Of a stretch of 37,500 nucleotides of DNA, positions 1 through 19,742 are shown piece by piece (position 1 is the first letter of the stretch; each line of letters starts with the position of its first letter). The stretch is taken from assembly GCA_009176605.1 (NCBI GenBank), contig SEYY01024193.1, forward strand, positions 30,001 through 67,500, given 5' to 3'. Made by a program: the position numbers and the translations under genes. The notes below the pieces were generated by a model. It searched no databases, was not told where the DNA came from, and saw only the letters and a program-made list of their open reading frames with translations. This stretch comes from Armadillidium nasatum (Eukaryota; Arthropoda; Malacostraca; Isopoda; Armadillidiidae).

Positions 1-2494
<2,494 letters not shown>

Positions 2495-4507
2495 AAAACA
2501 AACTGAAAAATAAATAATAAAAAACAAAAATATGTTTGCAAAAGTTTGCTGAAAAGGAAAATTTTTACAATAAACGCGTAGTTGTTATGACAGAAGATAT
2601 ACTAAAACATTAAAAAAAAATTCCACATTATTATTTATATTTTCATTTATGCTTATTCCTTAAATTATTTTAACGAACATTAAAATCCTTCACAAAATTG
2701 CTTATGTAATTAGATGAAACTGTAGTTTCACTAGTCATTATTTAGTTAAGCACTATTTAAGAGTTGGCACAGATGCTAACGTATTGAAATTAATAATTTG
2801 AACAGGTTTCTAACAAAGAATTCCAATTCATAAAGACTAAAATAATAACTCTTAATAATTCCAGGGTTGGAATGATCTGAGAATTTTTAGTGTTAGCATA
2901 ATTTACCTTATTCCTTTTGAATAAAAATTGATTTTCGTCATAACTTCTATCACATTCTACATAATCAAATCAAAGGTGTATAAGTATCACAATATATGTA
3001 AATCACTGGATTTACTTCCAATTAACCCTTTATTTTACTGGAAAATGCTAATTTGGGAATTAATATAGAATTTTTTTATGTTTAACTCACTCATTTACTC
3101 GACCCAATGGGGTGCATCATCCAATTAAACTTCAGTTTTTTAAACGTTAATGTTCTTCTCACAGCAATAGAACAAGTAAAGAAAAATTTAAAGGATGAAG
3201 TTTCTGAAAGAATTAATATCTTAGTTTTACCATTATAAGTTTTTTCAATTTCTAACTTTCATACCAGAAAATATTAAATTCTCTGCATTAAAATTACATT
3301 ATGAAACTTCTTTACATTTATCTGTAAAAGAGAACCTTGATACTACATAAAAAAAATAAAGCAAATGGAGATGAAGTATAATAAACTAAACTAAACTATA
3401 CCAAAATTATACCAAAATTAATTAAGTTCATTTATTATTGTAGTACCAAATAAAATAAAGCTCATTTTATTATAATTTTCTCTTAGCTTAAATGTTCATT
3501 TTAATTTAAAAGGACAATTAAATAAATTTTTTATGCTCTTAGAAGTCAACACATTCAATAATTCTCTTTTTTTAGCTGATTTCCCAAAAAATTATCATCT
3601 CCAACTAAATTTTTATTTTCTAAACTAGAATATACTTTAATAAAACCCTTTAATGCTATTAATTTAATTTTAAGATATCTGTCAATTTTTTCTTTAATCG
3701 AATGGAGCTTCACAAAATAATAAACATTACTAAATACAATGTTTTGTTTAATTTTTTAACCGTCTATTCATCATAAAAGGATATGTATTATCATTACCAT
3801 CACCAGAAGGAAAAAGTCTTTTTCAGTGTCATTATTAATTTCAGAACAGTTAAGAATATTTTCTAAAGGATGAATATTATTACTCTTAATGTGATCCATT
3901 GTAAGATTGATAATTGTACAATCCGCATAGAATACCTGATTCTTCTTATACAAAAATGAAACGTTAACTTTACTTTACTCAAACATTAAATTGCTTCCTA
4001 TTCAAAAACTTTTGAATGCACCTAAAGTGAATTAATGTATTATAAATTTGAAACTAACTTTTTGGTATTAGGAATACGATAATATAAAGATTATAAAAAT
4101 TGAAATACATCTTTGTATGATATATTAAGGATTCAATTTCATTTTAAAGGAAAATTCTTACCCACGTAAAACGAAAAACAAACAACACGAAATCTTTCTG
4201 CTTAAAATTATTTATGACTTTATTCATGCAATTTATCCCAAATCGCAGTGACAAGTTCTCAGTAATCAAGAATGATTTGATTGAAAAATTTTATTTTGCA
4301 ATATAGTCTGGAAAAGAGCTTGTTTAAATTATTTTGATTGCATAACTATAAAATGTTTTTCATAAATTTTAAATTTAATAGCAACATCAAAGCAATCAGA
4401 AATTTGTTAAAACTATGGAAGTGCTGATTCCCTCTATCCAAAATACCTTGCATATTATTTTCTCCTTACCTTGCATAAACTGAGAAAGTAAAATTAGTAG
4501 CACACAA
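2495..4507. other. Gene-free AT-rich flank
   Basis: About 2 kb of AT-rich unique-looking sequence. I see no convincing coding region, transposon motif or RNA gene on either strand. The longest minus-strand frame (3771-3953, 60 codons) has no recognisable domain and looks accidental. If the GR gene at 5129 has an untranslated upstream exon or distal regulatory elements, they could be here, but nothing visible supports that. Confidence 0.6.
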
Positions 4508-4850
<343 letters not shown>

Positions 4851-5052
4851 CGTAATAATTTTTAATCTTTTATTACGTTTACTTTTTTGACTAGGCTTGT
4901 TTGGGTTAATATTTCAACTTTAATGTAGAATAATTTTCTCAACGTCTCATAAAGAAACATAAAATTAAATTTATGCATTTTATTTCCCCCTAAAATTAAT
5001 TGAAAAATTTATTGTTTTTTTGTTCTGAGGCAAATATTACAAAAGCGATCAA

Positions 5053-5060
5053 TATCGATA
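5053..5060. promoter_or_regulatory. TATCGATA palindrome upstream of the GR gene (DRE-like)
   Basis: A perfect 8-bp TATCGATA lies about 70 bp upstream of the GR start codon. In Drosophila this is the DRE core-promoter element bound by DREF. Its function here is an inference. No TATA box with a well-placed initiator is evident between 4851 and 5128, which would fit a TATA-less promoter. Chance occurrence in AT-rich DNA is a real alternative. Confidence 0.3.
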
Positions 5061-5124
5061 CGCAGTAGTTTTACTTTAGGAAAAAAAAAATAAAAGAATT
5101 CAGTATTTCTACGAACAGAGTGGC

Positions 5125-5265
5125 ATGAATGGCGTATTTTTCGAAAATGCCAAGTTTTCACTTGCAGTTTATAACTTTAATGAATATTATAAGAGTTCTT
5201 GGTGTTTTTCCTTATACTTGGACCAAAAGGCAAACCAAATATTCCTCAGTTTCCTTTTCAAGTAG
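5125..5265 (+). promoter_or_regulatory. Out-of-frame ATG and short ORF overlapping the GR start
   Basis: An ATG four bases before the presumed GR start opens a 46-codon frame that ends at TAG 5263-5265, inside GR codons. Its context has G at -3, better than the T at -3 of the GR ATG at 5129. If the mRNA leader includes it, ribosomes could start here and reduce GR synthesis, or reach the third ATG at 5147 by leaky scanning. Whether it lies in the mature transcript is unknown. Confidence 0.35.
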
Positions 5266-6238
5266 CTCTGCCACAGGTGAAAAAGTTTTAACTAAATTCA
5301 CATGGAAAGAGTCGACTGGATGGAAGATCTGGAGTAGAATTTTGTATTTGATTTGTTTTGGATTTATCATTTATAACATTATCTACCTTAAAAAATTAGT
5401 TCTTAAAAGAACTGGATCTTCAAAAACTTTGGAATTTGCATACTCAGTTTATGATTGCTTTCTATACATTAATATTATTTTAGTCTATGCTTACAGTGCC
5501 AAGGAATATGCATTAATGAACAAAATATTGAATTTTGGAGAACAATTTTTAGGAAAAATTAAAATTGATCACCTAAGTTTATCAAATTTTAAAGTGTCAT
5601 TTTTAGTTCCATATCTCATAATAATAGGACAGATCTCAGTAATAGTTTGTCTTTTCATAGACGAGAGAAATAATTTTGAAAATACTTTTCATTTGTTTTC
5701 TTACTTAACATTAACATTCTTCAACGGCACATTAGTTGCAACTTTATCAACACTGTTTTATTCTATTATTATTGTAATGTCAACATTATATAGTAATATT
5801 TTCAGTCATTTGTGCTTCCGTTCTGATAATTTAAAAAGCATAGACCTAAACGAATTTCTTACAAACGAATTAGAAGAAGAGGCAAATAGAATTAAATATG
5901 TGGCTGATTCTACAGATGAAGTTAATTCTCATCTTAGGCATGATGACAGTTCTGATCTGAATAAAATTACTGACGATAGTAGAGAAGGGTTACTTTCAAG
6001 AGATGATATTAAATTTTGCATAGAAAACTTATTGGCTCTTTATACTTATCAAAATCTTGTTAATAGATACTTTGCTTTCTTGCTTTCATTTTTTATGATA
6101 TTTCTCACGTCGACAGCGATAATTGCTTTTTGCTTGGTCTTCATGTCTAAGGCATCAGTGAGAGCGTTGCTATACCTTTTCAACACCATCATTCCATTTC
6201 TTTGCTTGGTCAATTCTCCTTACAATGTTCATGAAGAG
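5129..6238 (+). CDS. Gustatory receptor family 7TM chemoreceptor, exon 1
   Basis: Ligand-gated cation channel subunit of the arthropod GR family (7tm_7), expected in the plasma membrane of chemosensory neurons. Exon 1 gives 370 residues. The N-terminal MNIIRVLGVFPY (residues 18-29) is the family's opening motif. Hydrophobic spans lie at about 69-88, 107-123, 155-176, 191-215, 310-335 and 343-362. A long charged loop between spans 4 and 5 contains the ALYTYQNLVNRYF segment usual before TM5. TM7 is missing here and lies in exon 4. The frame runs only three more codons (V-C-A) before TAA at 6248, and GAG|GTTTGT at 6238/6239 is a phase-0 donor, though not a strong one. The start could instead be Met7 at 5147, which has A at -3. 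The ligand cannot be predicted. Confidence 0.88.
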
Positions 6239-6925
<687 letters not shown>

Positions 6926-6949
6926 TTTCATAAAAGTATCAATCATTTT

Positions 6950-7514
<565 letters not shown>

Positions 7515-7516
7515 AG

Positions 7517-7534
7517 TGGTATATCCCAGTAATG
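7517..7534 (+). other. G1 primer-binding site
   Basis: TGGTATATCCCAGTAATG begins two bases after the CA end of the left LTR. It starts with TGG, the complement of a tRNA CCA end, and is in the expected place for minus-strand priming. I cannot assign the tRNA. Confidence 0.55.
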
Positions 7535-7720
7535 TGACAGTATATAGAACAAATATAAAAAATTAAATGAATAAATAGGAAAGTTTTTTTGAAAATGAAA
7601 ATAAATAAATAAAATCAGATACATAACAATTTAATGCTAGGCCTAGAGCGTGCAGAAATTATAAAATTATAGTAAATAAACCAAGCAGAAATAAAAATAA
7701 CAAAAAAACTGAATTTTTTT

Positions 7721-8028
7721 ATGAGGAATTAATGGGAATTTTATGAAATTTTTAAAATATTTAAGGCCTACATCTGGAACTGACATAGTGCCCAGCTTAC
7801 TTTAGCCTCAAAGCTGGTATTTATGTATGATAGTGCTCTCAAATAAAATTAAAAATATTTTATATATAATTTTTATGAAGAATTAATAGAAATTTTATGA
7901 AAATTTTAAATTATTTTAGGCCTAAAGTTGGAAATGAAATGGCCAACTTACTCTACTCTAGCCTATAACACGAAATACATGGTAATAGTGCATTTTGGTA
8001 CTCTCTAAAATTTCTTAAGTTTTCATCA
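7721..8028. repeat. Two diverged direct repeats (period about 154 bp) in the G1 leader
   Basis: The block starting ATGAGGAATTAATGGGAATT at 7721 recurs, diverged, at 7875 as ATGAAGAATTAATAGAAATT. Both are followed by a TTTAGGCCT-like phrase, then by an ACTTACT... and GATAGTGC/AATAGTGC segment. This is a tandem duplication in the untranslated leader between PBS and gag. No function is evident. Confidence 0.7.
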
Positions 8029-8184
8029 TTAATATCAAATGAAAAGTGATTTGTAGTAAAAGTGCTTTAGTAACTGTGATATTTAATAAAATAAATAACA
8101 TTTAAATAAATTTTGAAAACATTAATAATAATTAAAATAAATAAATACATAAATAAATAATTAAAAAATATGGGTGCTAGAATG

Positions 8185-8188
<4 letters not shown>

Positions 8189-8229
<41 letters not shown>

Positions 8230-8241
8230 ATTTTGAAAAAA

Positions 8242-8332
<91 letters not shown>
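8189..8332. repeat. Poly(A) followed by (TA)n
   Basis: A 39-base A-run (8189-8227) followed by a (TA)n run (8246-8332) inside the G1 leader. The A-run could be the tail of a small retroposed insert, but no body is recognisable. Confidence 0.9.
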
Positions 8333-8334
<2 letters not shown>

Positions 8335-8422
8335 AAGGAGTACATTGACAACTATATACAAGCCTAGGATAAGAGTGTATACCTATATTCATATCAATTA
8401 ACTAAGGCACTGTAATCTCTCC

Positions 8423-8639
<217 letters not shown>

Positions 8640-8693
8640 TTTATAAATAAATAAATAACACTAAATAGATAAAACTATGTAGTAAAGAAATAA

Positions 8694-9798
8694 AACAATT
8701 CTACGCCTTCAAGGAAAAATAAAACTAGGCCTAACATTTTAGATCCTTCGACCTCTGGGATCTCTATAACTTCAGTAGAAGTTGATAATGAAGCACATAC
8801 TAATGAAACCAATAACCGAGGTACAGAAAGACCTATTGAGCGAACTTCAGAACGAAGTGCCTCCAGTGGAAGTTCATCTTCAAGAAACCCGTCACCTCAA
8901 TATAGGAAAATACTTACGATTCAAGATTTGCCAAAATTCGATAAAAGGGACATCGAAAAGTGGTTGAACAAAATAGAATGGCTATTTCTACTTTATTTTG
9001 TGAATAAGCCTATCGAGAGAATTCAACTTATTGGACCATTGTTACCCTCCTCCATTATATCCCAAATTCAACCACCTATAACCGAAAATACGTACGAGAA
9101 GTTGAAAAAGTGTTGCGAATGCACCTTCGGCTCGGGAAAGAGCTGAGGACTTGTTTCAACAGAAATTGAAACCTGGTGAAAAACCTTCAGAATATTTAAA
9201 TAGGATTAGGCTGTCACTTGGAGATTTTGCATTCGAAAGTATGATGCAAAATAATGAAACAATCGCAAAAGAAATGTTTCTTCAAGTAGTACCTGAGGAC
9301 ACGGCAGCAATGCTGGAAGTATTAACGGGAGATCTATCAATTTATAAGATGGCCGACGCTGCTGACAAATATACGAGTCGCAGAAGCAGAATTGCAGAAG
9401 ACCATTACCGTAATGACTCTGTTAATGCCATAGCCCCTTTTTCTACAAGAACCAGAGAACTGACAACCCCATCTTCAAATTCCTTCCTCGCTCGTGAAGT
9501 GGCTAAGCTATCCACTCACGTTGTAGAGTTAAATTAAAAAATTGAAGAGGTCTCAACACAGGTCAATAAGATGGTTGTTAGGCTTACACGACTTGAAAAT
9601 AGTCGGACAAGAGGCTACTCAGACAGAGGCAGGTCACCTTCAAGATTTAGGCCAGAAGGTGCTCTCTGCTATTACCATTATAAATTTCGAGAGCAAGCTA
9701 CAAGATGCCAAGGAGGTAGCTGTCGATGGGCCCCCAGGCAAGCCCAACCTTCCACTTCAGGAACATCTCCTTCAACCACTCAGGGAAACGAATCGTAG
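8694..9798 (+). pseudogene. G1 gag remnant
   Basis: Capsid-type protein of a Ty3/Gypsy element. The frame is open from 8694 after a TAA and lacks a usable ATG at the expected start. A capsid-like segment (LPKFDKRDIEKWLNKIEWLF, near 8925) continues after a shift at about 9110 as AEDLFQQKLKPGEKPSEYLN, and an in-frame TAA at 9535 interrupts it. The C-terminus has CYYHYKF followed by further Cys residues, resembling the CxxH...C...C end of some arthropod Gypsy Gag proteins rather than a classical CCHC knuckle. It overlaps pol in a different frame, so pol would have needed ribosomal frameshifting. Confidence 0.75.
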
Positions 9799-11108
9799 GG
9801 GCTAACATCAGCCCCTCAAAAAGGAAATTACAAGTGAAATTTAATAATAATGTGAAGTGTATAATAGTTAGCGATAAAAGTGTATATATTAAATATGAAA
9901 AATTAAGAAAGGAAGAAGGAAAAAGCTACCCCCTTATAAATGAGGTTTATACAATTGCAAATAATGATACTAATTCATTGCATTCTTATATAAATAATAT
10001 AAAGTATAACAATGCTCAACTTCATGGGAATGCGATTGCTACTGCTGATTTAAAACCATCTGTTTTAAACGAATGCGTATCTCAGTCTAGTAAACTTGAG
10101 TATTGTTCACAACATAAGAGTTTTAAAGATAAAAATCTGCATTATCAAAGTGGTGAAAAGCCAGTTTTTGAGCAAGAGCCATCAGCTCTTTGCAAATATA
10201 CTGCGATGCCAGTTGAAAATGCAAATTTTTATAAGGGTACATCGACTTCAAAAATTATGAATGTTATAAATATTTCTAAAAAAGATTTAAAATTAAACAG
10301 TCTCTACCGTATTTTTTATGCTAATTCTAAACAGTTATATATTATAGACATGGGTAGTACGGTATCATGCTTTAAGGCTTCTGAAGAAGATAAAAAGGAA
10401 CCTATTGGCTTAATTACTGCTTCTAATGGTACTAAAATAAACATTTACGATGTTAAAGCAAAAACTGTAAATTTTTTATTGCGTAGAGAGTATGAACATA
10501 CTTTTATAATTTGTGATGTAGTTTGTAATATTTTAGGGCTTGATTTTTTTGAAAAGTATAATTTTTTAATAGATTTTAGTAACCATAAGATTATTGATGC
10601 TCAGACAGGGAGCTCTTGTGATGTAATAGTAGGAAATGATATGGAGTCTGTACCCCTAAAAAGAATTGTTCATTTTGTTAATGCTACCTTCTCTCCCAAA
10701 TTGCCTCCCGCGCCTTCTCTTTACTCTAATCTATTATTTAATTTTAAAGTATTATTTACTGATATATATTTAAATGATAGCTCAGAGTTATGTAATAATG
10801 GTAGTACAGTGGTAAATGAAAATATGGTTAGAGGTAAAATTAATGCTGGGGGTAGCAATATAAACAATTATTCCTATTTGTATAATAATGGTAATAAAAT
10901 TAAAAATAATGGTAAATATAGAAGTGAAATAAATAATAGTGATAATAGTGTATATAAAAATAAAGTGTTAAAATTTCCCCTTACATCCGCTGAGTATTAT
11001 GCCTTAAAAGAGTTAGTCCCCTATAAATTTAATGCAAGAGGACCCCCCATAAATATAAAGAGCAGGAGAATTTCTACATGCTTATATGACAAAGCTAAGT
11101 GGAGATAG
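9726..11108 (+). pseudogene. G1 pol N-terminus: protease domain and linker
   Basis: A long frame of 460 codons that overlaps the end of gag. The retropepsin-like core begins at about residue 205 with YIIDMGSTVS (Asp codon at 10347) and has the second-half motif ILGLDFFEKYNFLIDF near 10530-10575. The usual active-site D-T/S-G reads D-M-G here, which probably inactivates the enzyme. The C-terminus enters the RT lead-in (SRRISTCLYDKAKW) and is cut by a TAG at 11106. An Asn/Lys-rich stretch at 10770-10960 looks expanded. Confidence 0.78.
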
Positions 11109-12411
11109 GCAGTTAATGCTGGGGTCTTATATCCTTCACATTCACCATGGGGGTTTCCAATTTCTGTTTTGCCAAAGCCTCAGGCGGAGTTCGCATTGTA
11201 GCTGACCTGAGGCTTCTCAACAAAAGAGCAGTTCGTGACAATTTCAGTTTACCAAATTTAGGGGATTTTTCGAATATACTTTCTGGTGCTAAAGAGTTTT
11301 CTGTCCTTGATCTTAAGAAGGCCTTCTATAATTTAAAAGTTCACCCCGATTGTAGAAAGTTTTTAACAATTAATACTCCATATGGTAGTTTTTCTTATAA
11401 CAGTATAGTTGAAGGTTTTCATTCTAGTCCCACAAGTTTCACTAAATATATCTCTTTAATTCTTTCTCGTATTCCTAATATTTTCATCTATATTGATGAC
11501 ATTCTAATTGCTACTCCAACTCATGAGGAGCATTTAAAAGTCTTAGAAATGGTAATTTGATAGGTTAAATTATTTTAATTTAAAACTAAGTGCGGACAAG
11601 TGCAAAATTGGCCAACCAAAGGTTACATATCTTGGTTTTGATGTGTCAGAAGGTTTTATGCTTCCTAGTGAAGATAAAAGTCTTTCTATATTAAACATTA
11701 TAAAACGTTCTTTCTTAGGAAGTATAAACTATTTCCGATCTTCACTTCCTGGAATTTCTAATATTATTTCTCCTCTTCTTTCATTTCTAAAAGGTGCTCC
11801 ATACTCTCAACGGAGAGTAAAATGGAATCCTGAGGCTGAAGAAGCATTCAATCTAGCAAAACTGACTCTTAAAAATGCTACGCCTTTGGGTTTTCCATCT
11901 AATAGCCAAAATATCAATTTTCACTGATGTCAGTCACACTTCCTTGGCTGGTGTTGCAGTTTCGACTGAAAATGAAAAAACTGTTCCACTTGGATTCTAT
12001 AGTTATAAATTAAACCCAACTGAAATGAGCTATAGTATTTTTAGCAAGGAACTCCTTGCCTTGGTTAAAACTGTAAAAAAATTTCAACATATCGTAGAAG
12101 GACGAAAGGTAGATGTGTTTTGTGACAATCTTTCAGTCACACAGTCACTTAAAAAAGAGACTGATGCTAATCACTTGCTTGCAAGGGAGCAGCGTTACCT
12201 AACTTTCTTGTCTGAATATGATTTGAACATAACTCATATTAAATCTGAAGAGAATATTCTTGCTGATTATTTGAGCAGAAATCCTGCTGAGAAGCCAACT
12301 ACCAGTTCACTGAAATTACCAACTCCTTCAAATACTGCAGAAAATGCAGATGCAAACAAGCCCTTCACTCCAACTTGGAAGAGAAGACACTGTTACAGAA
12401 GTCCTTCCTGA
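11109..12411 (+). pseudogene. G1 pol: reverse transcriptase and RNase H
   Basis: Ty3/Gypsy RT-RNase H in at least three frames (shifts near 11175, 11557 and 11900). RT shows RIVADLRLLNK, motif A SVLDLKKAFYNLKV, a divergent motif B (GFHSSPTSFTKY, where the family has GLKNAPATF) and motif C YIDD. RNase H keeps all four acidic positions: FTDVS, SKELLALV, FCDNLS and ADYLSR. Frame loss at 12411 separates it from the integrase segment. Confidence 0.85.
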
Positions 12412-13758
12412 AGCAATCTGCGATGAAGCATTGGTCACACCAGAGCTTTCTCCACAGCAGGATTCTTTAATAGAGGATGACTGTCATTCACTGTCATCTA
12501 TTTTTCATATTTCAGCCAATGAAGTGTTTAAGCTATTTCAGTGTAAAATTGATTATAAAGTACTTCAAGCAGCACAAGAAACAGATGTGCAACTTCAAAA
12601 ATATTTAAACAAGCAAGAAAATACTAATCTCAAGCTGACCAAGCGAAACTATTATTATAAAAATGACCTACTGTCTTTGGTTGTCGATGAATCTATTCCA
12701 CTTTCACCTCGTGTCTTTGTTCCTGAATCTTTCATTATACCTGTTATTTCTTATTCACATTCACTTGGGCATTTTGGAGTCAAGCAAACTCTGGCATCTC
12801 TTATGAAACGCTTTGTATGGAAGGATATGCCCAAATACACAAAGCAGTTTGTTCTAAGTTGTGATCCATGTCAGAGATCTAAATCGTTACGCAAAATAAG
12901 CCCACCATATGAATCTTACCAGCCAGTTTCGGCAAAATTTCAGGTGGTTCATATAGACATTCTTAAAATGCCTTCATGTAAAAACTATAAATATCTTTTA
13001 ACTTTAATTGATAGATTCTCTCGCTATCTCTTTGCTTTCCCCTTGAAAAACATAGAAACCTCTACAATTGTGGAGACAATTACCAGAGAATTCTTACCCA
13101 TAGCTGGAGTGGTAGGAACTTATGTTTCGGATCGTGGTGGACAATTTACCTCTGATTTATTTAAAAGTGTTTGTGAGGAGCTAGGATCCCGCCATAACTT
13201 TACTTCTGTTATACCCCTCAGAGTAATGCACTCATTGAAAACTCTGATAGAACACTATTGAGGTCTCTTCGAGCCATGCTGTCGGATGAGTTGGAAGATG
13301 TTCAAAATTATTGGTTGGATCTTCTTCCCCTAGTGCTGTTATGTTTAAGAACTGCCCCATTAAACTCAGAAGGAATAACCCCTGCTATCCTAATGATGGG
13401 TCAAAATCCATCCCTCTCTGGAGCTTTAATAGAGCAAGTAGAGTCCTCATTCCCACTTTCAATAAAAACATACGCAGAAAAATTGAAATTATTCTTGGGA
13501 CTCCCTCTGTCTCCAGAATTTTCTGCCAAAAATCCAAAAATATATGTCCCAAAGAACTTACAAGATGCGAAATTTGTTCTTGTATAAAACCAACAATATG
13601 GCAGAAACAAACTAGAAGCAGTATACCATGGTCCCTATCCCATAGTAAAATTTTCCGGTAATAATATATACATAAAAAAGAATAATAAAGTACAATGGGA
13701 AAATATAATCAATATTAAACCATATTTTGGTTTAAGTAATGAAAGTGTTGAATCATGA
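12344..13758 (+). pseudogene. G1 pol: integrase
   Basis: DDE integrase that would insert the element's cDNA. The HHCC zinc site reads SHSLGHFG...CDPC (about 12748-12870). Core aspartates are in VVHIDIL and VSDRGGQFTS. The catalytic Glu codon lies in a neighbouring frame (ALIEN context, near 13230) because of a shift at about 13213. The C-terminal frame resumes at 13258, meets TAA at 13585, and the same frame continues with a GPY module (HGPYPIV) to a natural TGA at 13756-13758. No chromodomain follows. Confidence 0.83.
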
Positions 13759-14051
13759 AAATGTGATAAAAAATTGAAGGTGCTATATAAAAATATATAT
13801 ATATATTTTTTTTTTTAAATTTTATATTTTACATTTGTCCATTTTTTAAAATTTAAAAAAAAAATTTAAAATTTTTTAAAAATTTTTAAGGTATACCATT
13901 TTGTTAGAATAAATTTCCTCTACTACTTTAATTTTCAATATTTCTTCCAATTCACTATTCTAACAAATTGATGTCATAGGTTGGGTGTTCAGGTATGAAT
14001 CCCCAAGTAACCTAGTTACTTGGAAATTCATTCTCTGGGTGTCACCATCTT
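13759..14051. other. G1 3' untranslated region with a 9-bp-arm hairpin
   Basis: AT-rich stretch between the integrase stop and the right LTR homology. It contains the inverted repeat CCAAGTAAC (14003-14011), loop CTA, GTTACTTGG (14015-14023). No clear polypurine tract precedes 14052, so the LTR may really start further left than the part shared with the left LTR. Confidence 0.5.
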
Positions 14052-14490
14052 AGAATGAAGGTTGTATTGAGTTTTTAATTTTTAATAAAGGTAATTATTT
14101 AATTATAAATGATATATCGATATTGTAAACGATTTATAAATGTTAAATGATATATCGATGCTATAAAAGAAATATCGATTTTTTACGATATTGCCGGTGA
14201 ACTAGCGTTAGGAGATTTTTGAGAGAGCAGCTTTGTTACCAGTTTGTATAACATTGTATCTACTGTAAAAGTGTGAAAAATAATAATAAAATAAAAATAT
14301 TACTAAGAAGAAATATTTCACTACGCCAAATATTCTTAATATTATAAATAATAGCAAATAAACTGAACAACGTAAAAGAAATACTAAATTTTTTTATATA
14401 AGAGCAACGAAGTTATGATCTAGGTCTCACTAACCCTAAGCTAAAATATTGCTTTTTGAGCAAGCATTGTGGCAGACAATTTTTGTTGCA
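14052..14490 (+). repeat. G1 right (3') LTR
   Basis: Partner of 7081-7514, ending in the same ...TTTTTGTTGCA and then running straight into (TA)n. It carries TATCGATA at 14115-14122 and tandem AATAAA at 14285-14295, in sense with the GR gene. Confidence 0.9.
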
Positions 14491-14492
14491 TA

Positions 14493-14584
<92 letters not shown>
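14491..14584. repeat. (TA)n tract at the right edge of G1
   Basis: TA dinucleotide of about 94 bp starting immediately after the CA end of the G1 right LTR. Confidence 0.95.
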
Positions 14585-14588
<4 letters not shown>

Positions 14589-14599
14589 AAAAGGACCCT

Positions 14600-15235
14600 A
14601 ATTTTGAAGAGAGACCCAGTGCTAGTGTTAGTGCCAGGTGGCACTGAGTAGAAACGAGAAAAAATTGGCCCCACGTTCTATCCGGACCATATTTTTTAGG
14701 GTAATTTGAGGGAGGAAAGAGGGAAAACCGCCTCCTCGAACTCTTTGTTGGAGTTTTTTTGCGGTTTATTAACAACACTTGTGGTTTTTCGGTAGCACTT
14801 GCGGTTCTTCTTGCAGTTTTTCAGTGGTATTTTTTATTCCTGTTTTTACGCTCTTTCTTAAGCTATTTCTAGTTTTTCTAGCATTTTCTAGCAACGAAAA
14901 TGCCACCGTTGCTTAGGCCAAACACACTGGGAACGAGGGGAGTGTCGAGGGCCCTATTTCAGTGACAGTCGGTAACATTGTAAAGTTGCAAGGTACCATC
15001 AGTGATAACATCATATTGGGTGCTTATTCGCCCACACACACTCAGATACACATACACACACACACCTACTCCTGTAAGACCATACCTCTTGTGAAACTTA
15101 GTAGGCACACACCTACACACACTCAGATACACATACACACACACACCTACTCCTGTAAGACCACACCTCTTGTGAAACTTAGTAGGCCTCTGGCCTTTGC
15201 CCACTAGTAGATATTTAAAAAAAAAAAATAAACTA
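14600..15235 (+). repeat. Non-autonomous dispersed repeat with a LINE-like 3' tail
   Basis: Bases 14600-15030 match, in inverse orientation, 32500-32960. Shared landmarks are TTCTTGCAGTTTTTCAGTGG-like text, AGCATTTTCTAGCAACG and AAAGTTGCAAGGTACC. No coding capacity is visible. The right end (15178-15226) reads GTGAAACTTAGTAGGCCTCT then GGCCTTTGCCCAC and ATATTTAAA, closely matching the 3' end of LINE copy A (2047-2094). Carrying the tail of a partner LINE is typical of non-autonomous elements that borrow its machinery, and that is what I infer here. Confidence 0.65.
15041..15195. repeat. Tandem duplication, period 81 bp
   Basis: The unit CTCAGATACACATACACACA... at 15041 repeats at 15122, each containing CCTACTCCTGTAAGACCA and CTTGTGAAACTTAGTAGGC. 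It lies near the 3' end of the 14600-15235 repeat and is rich in CA dinucleotides. Confidence 0.9.
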
Positions 15236-15261
15236 TACACACACATGCAAATACTCTTATG

Positions 15262-17747
<2,486 letters not shown>

Positions 17748-17752
17748 GAACA

Positions 17753-17770
17753 TGGCGCGCGAATAGTCGG
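17753..17770 (+). other. G2 primer-binding site
   Basis: TGGCGCGCGAATAGTCGG begins five bases after the end of the left LTR. The TGGCGC...CGAA pattern recalls primer-binding sites matched to tRNA-Lys in other retroelements, but the match is imperfect and the tRNA assignment is tentative. Confidence 0.6.

Positions 17771-19742
<1,972 letters not shown>

Noticed and set aside
3771-3953. 60-codon minus-strand ORF in the left flank
   Set aside because: It has no domain, no splice context and no homology that I recognise. Its length is expected by chance in AT-rich DNA with few stops in one frame.
8782-8967. Alternative start and frame for G1 Gag at 8782
   Set aside because: The Gag-like sequence is in the frame open from 8694; the 8782 frame gives no capsid-like residues and ends early.
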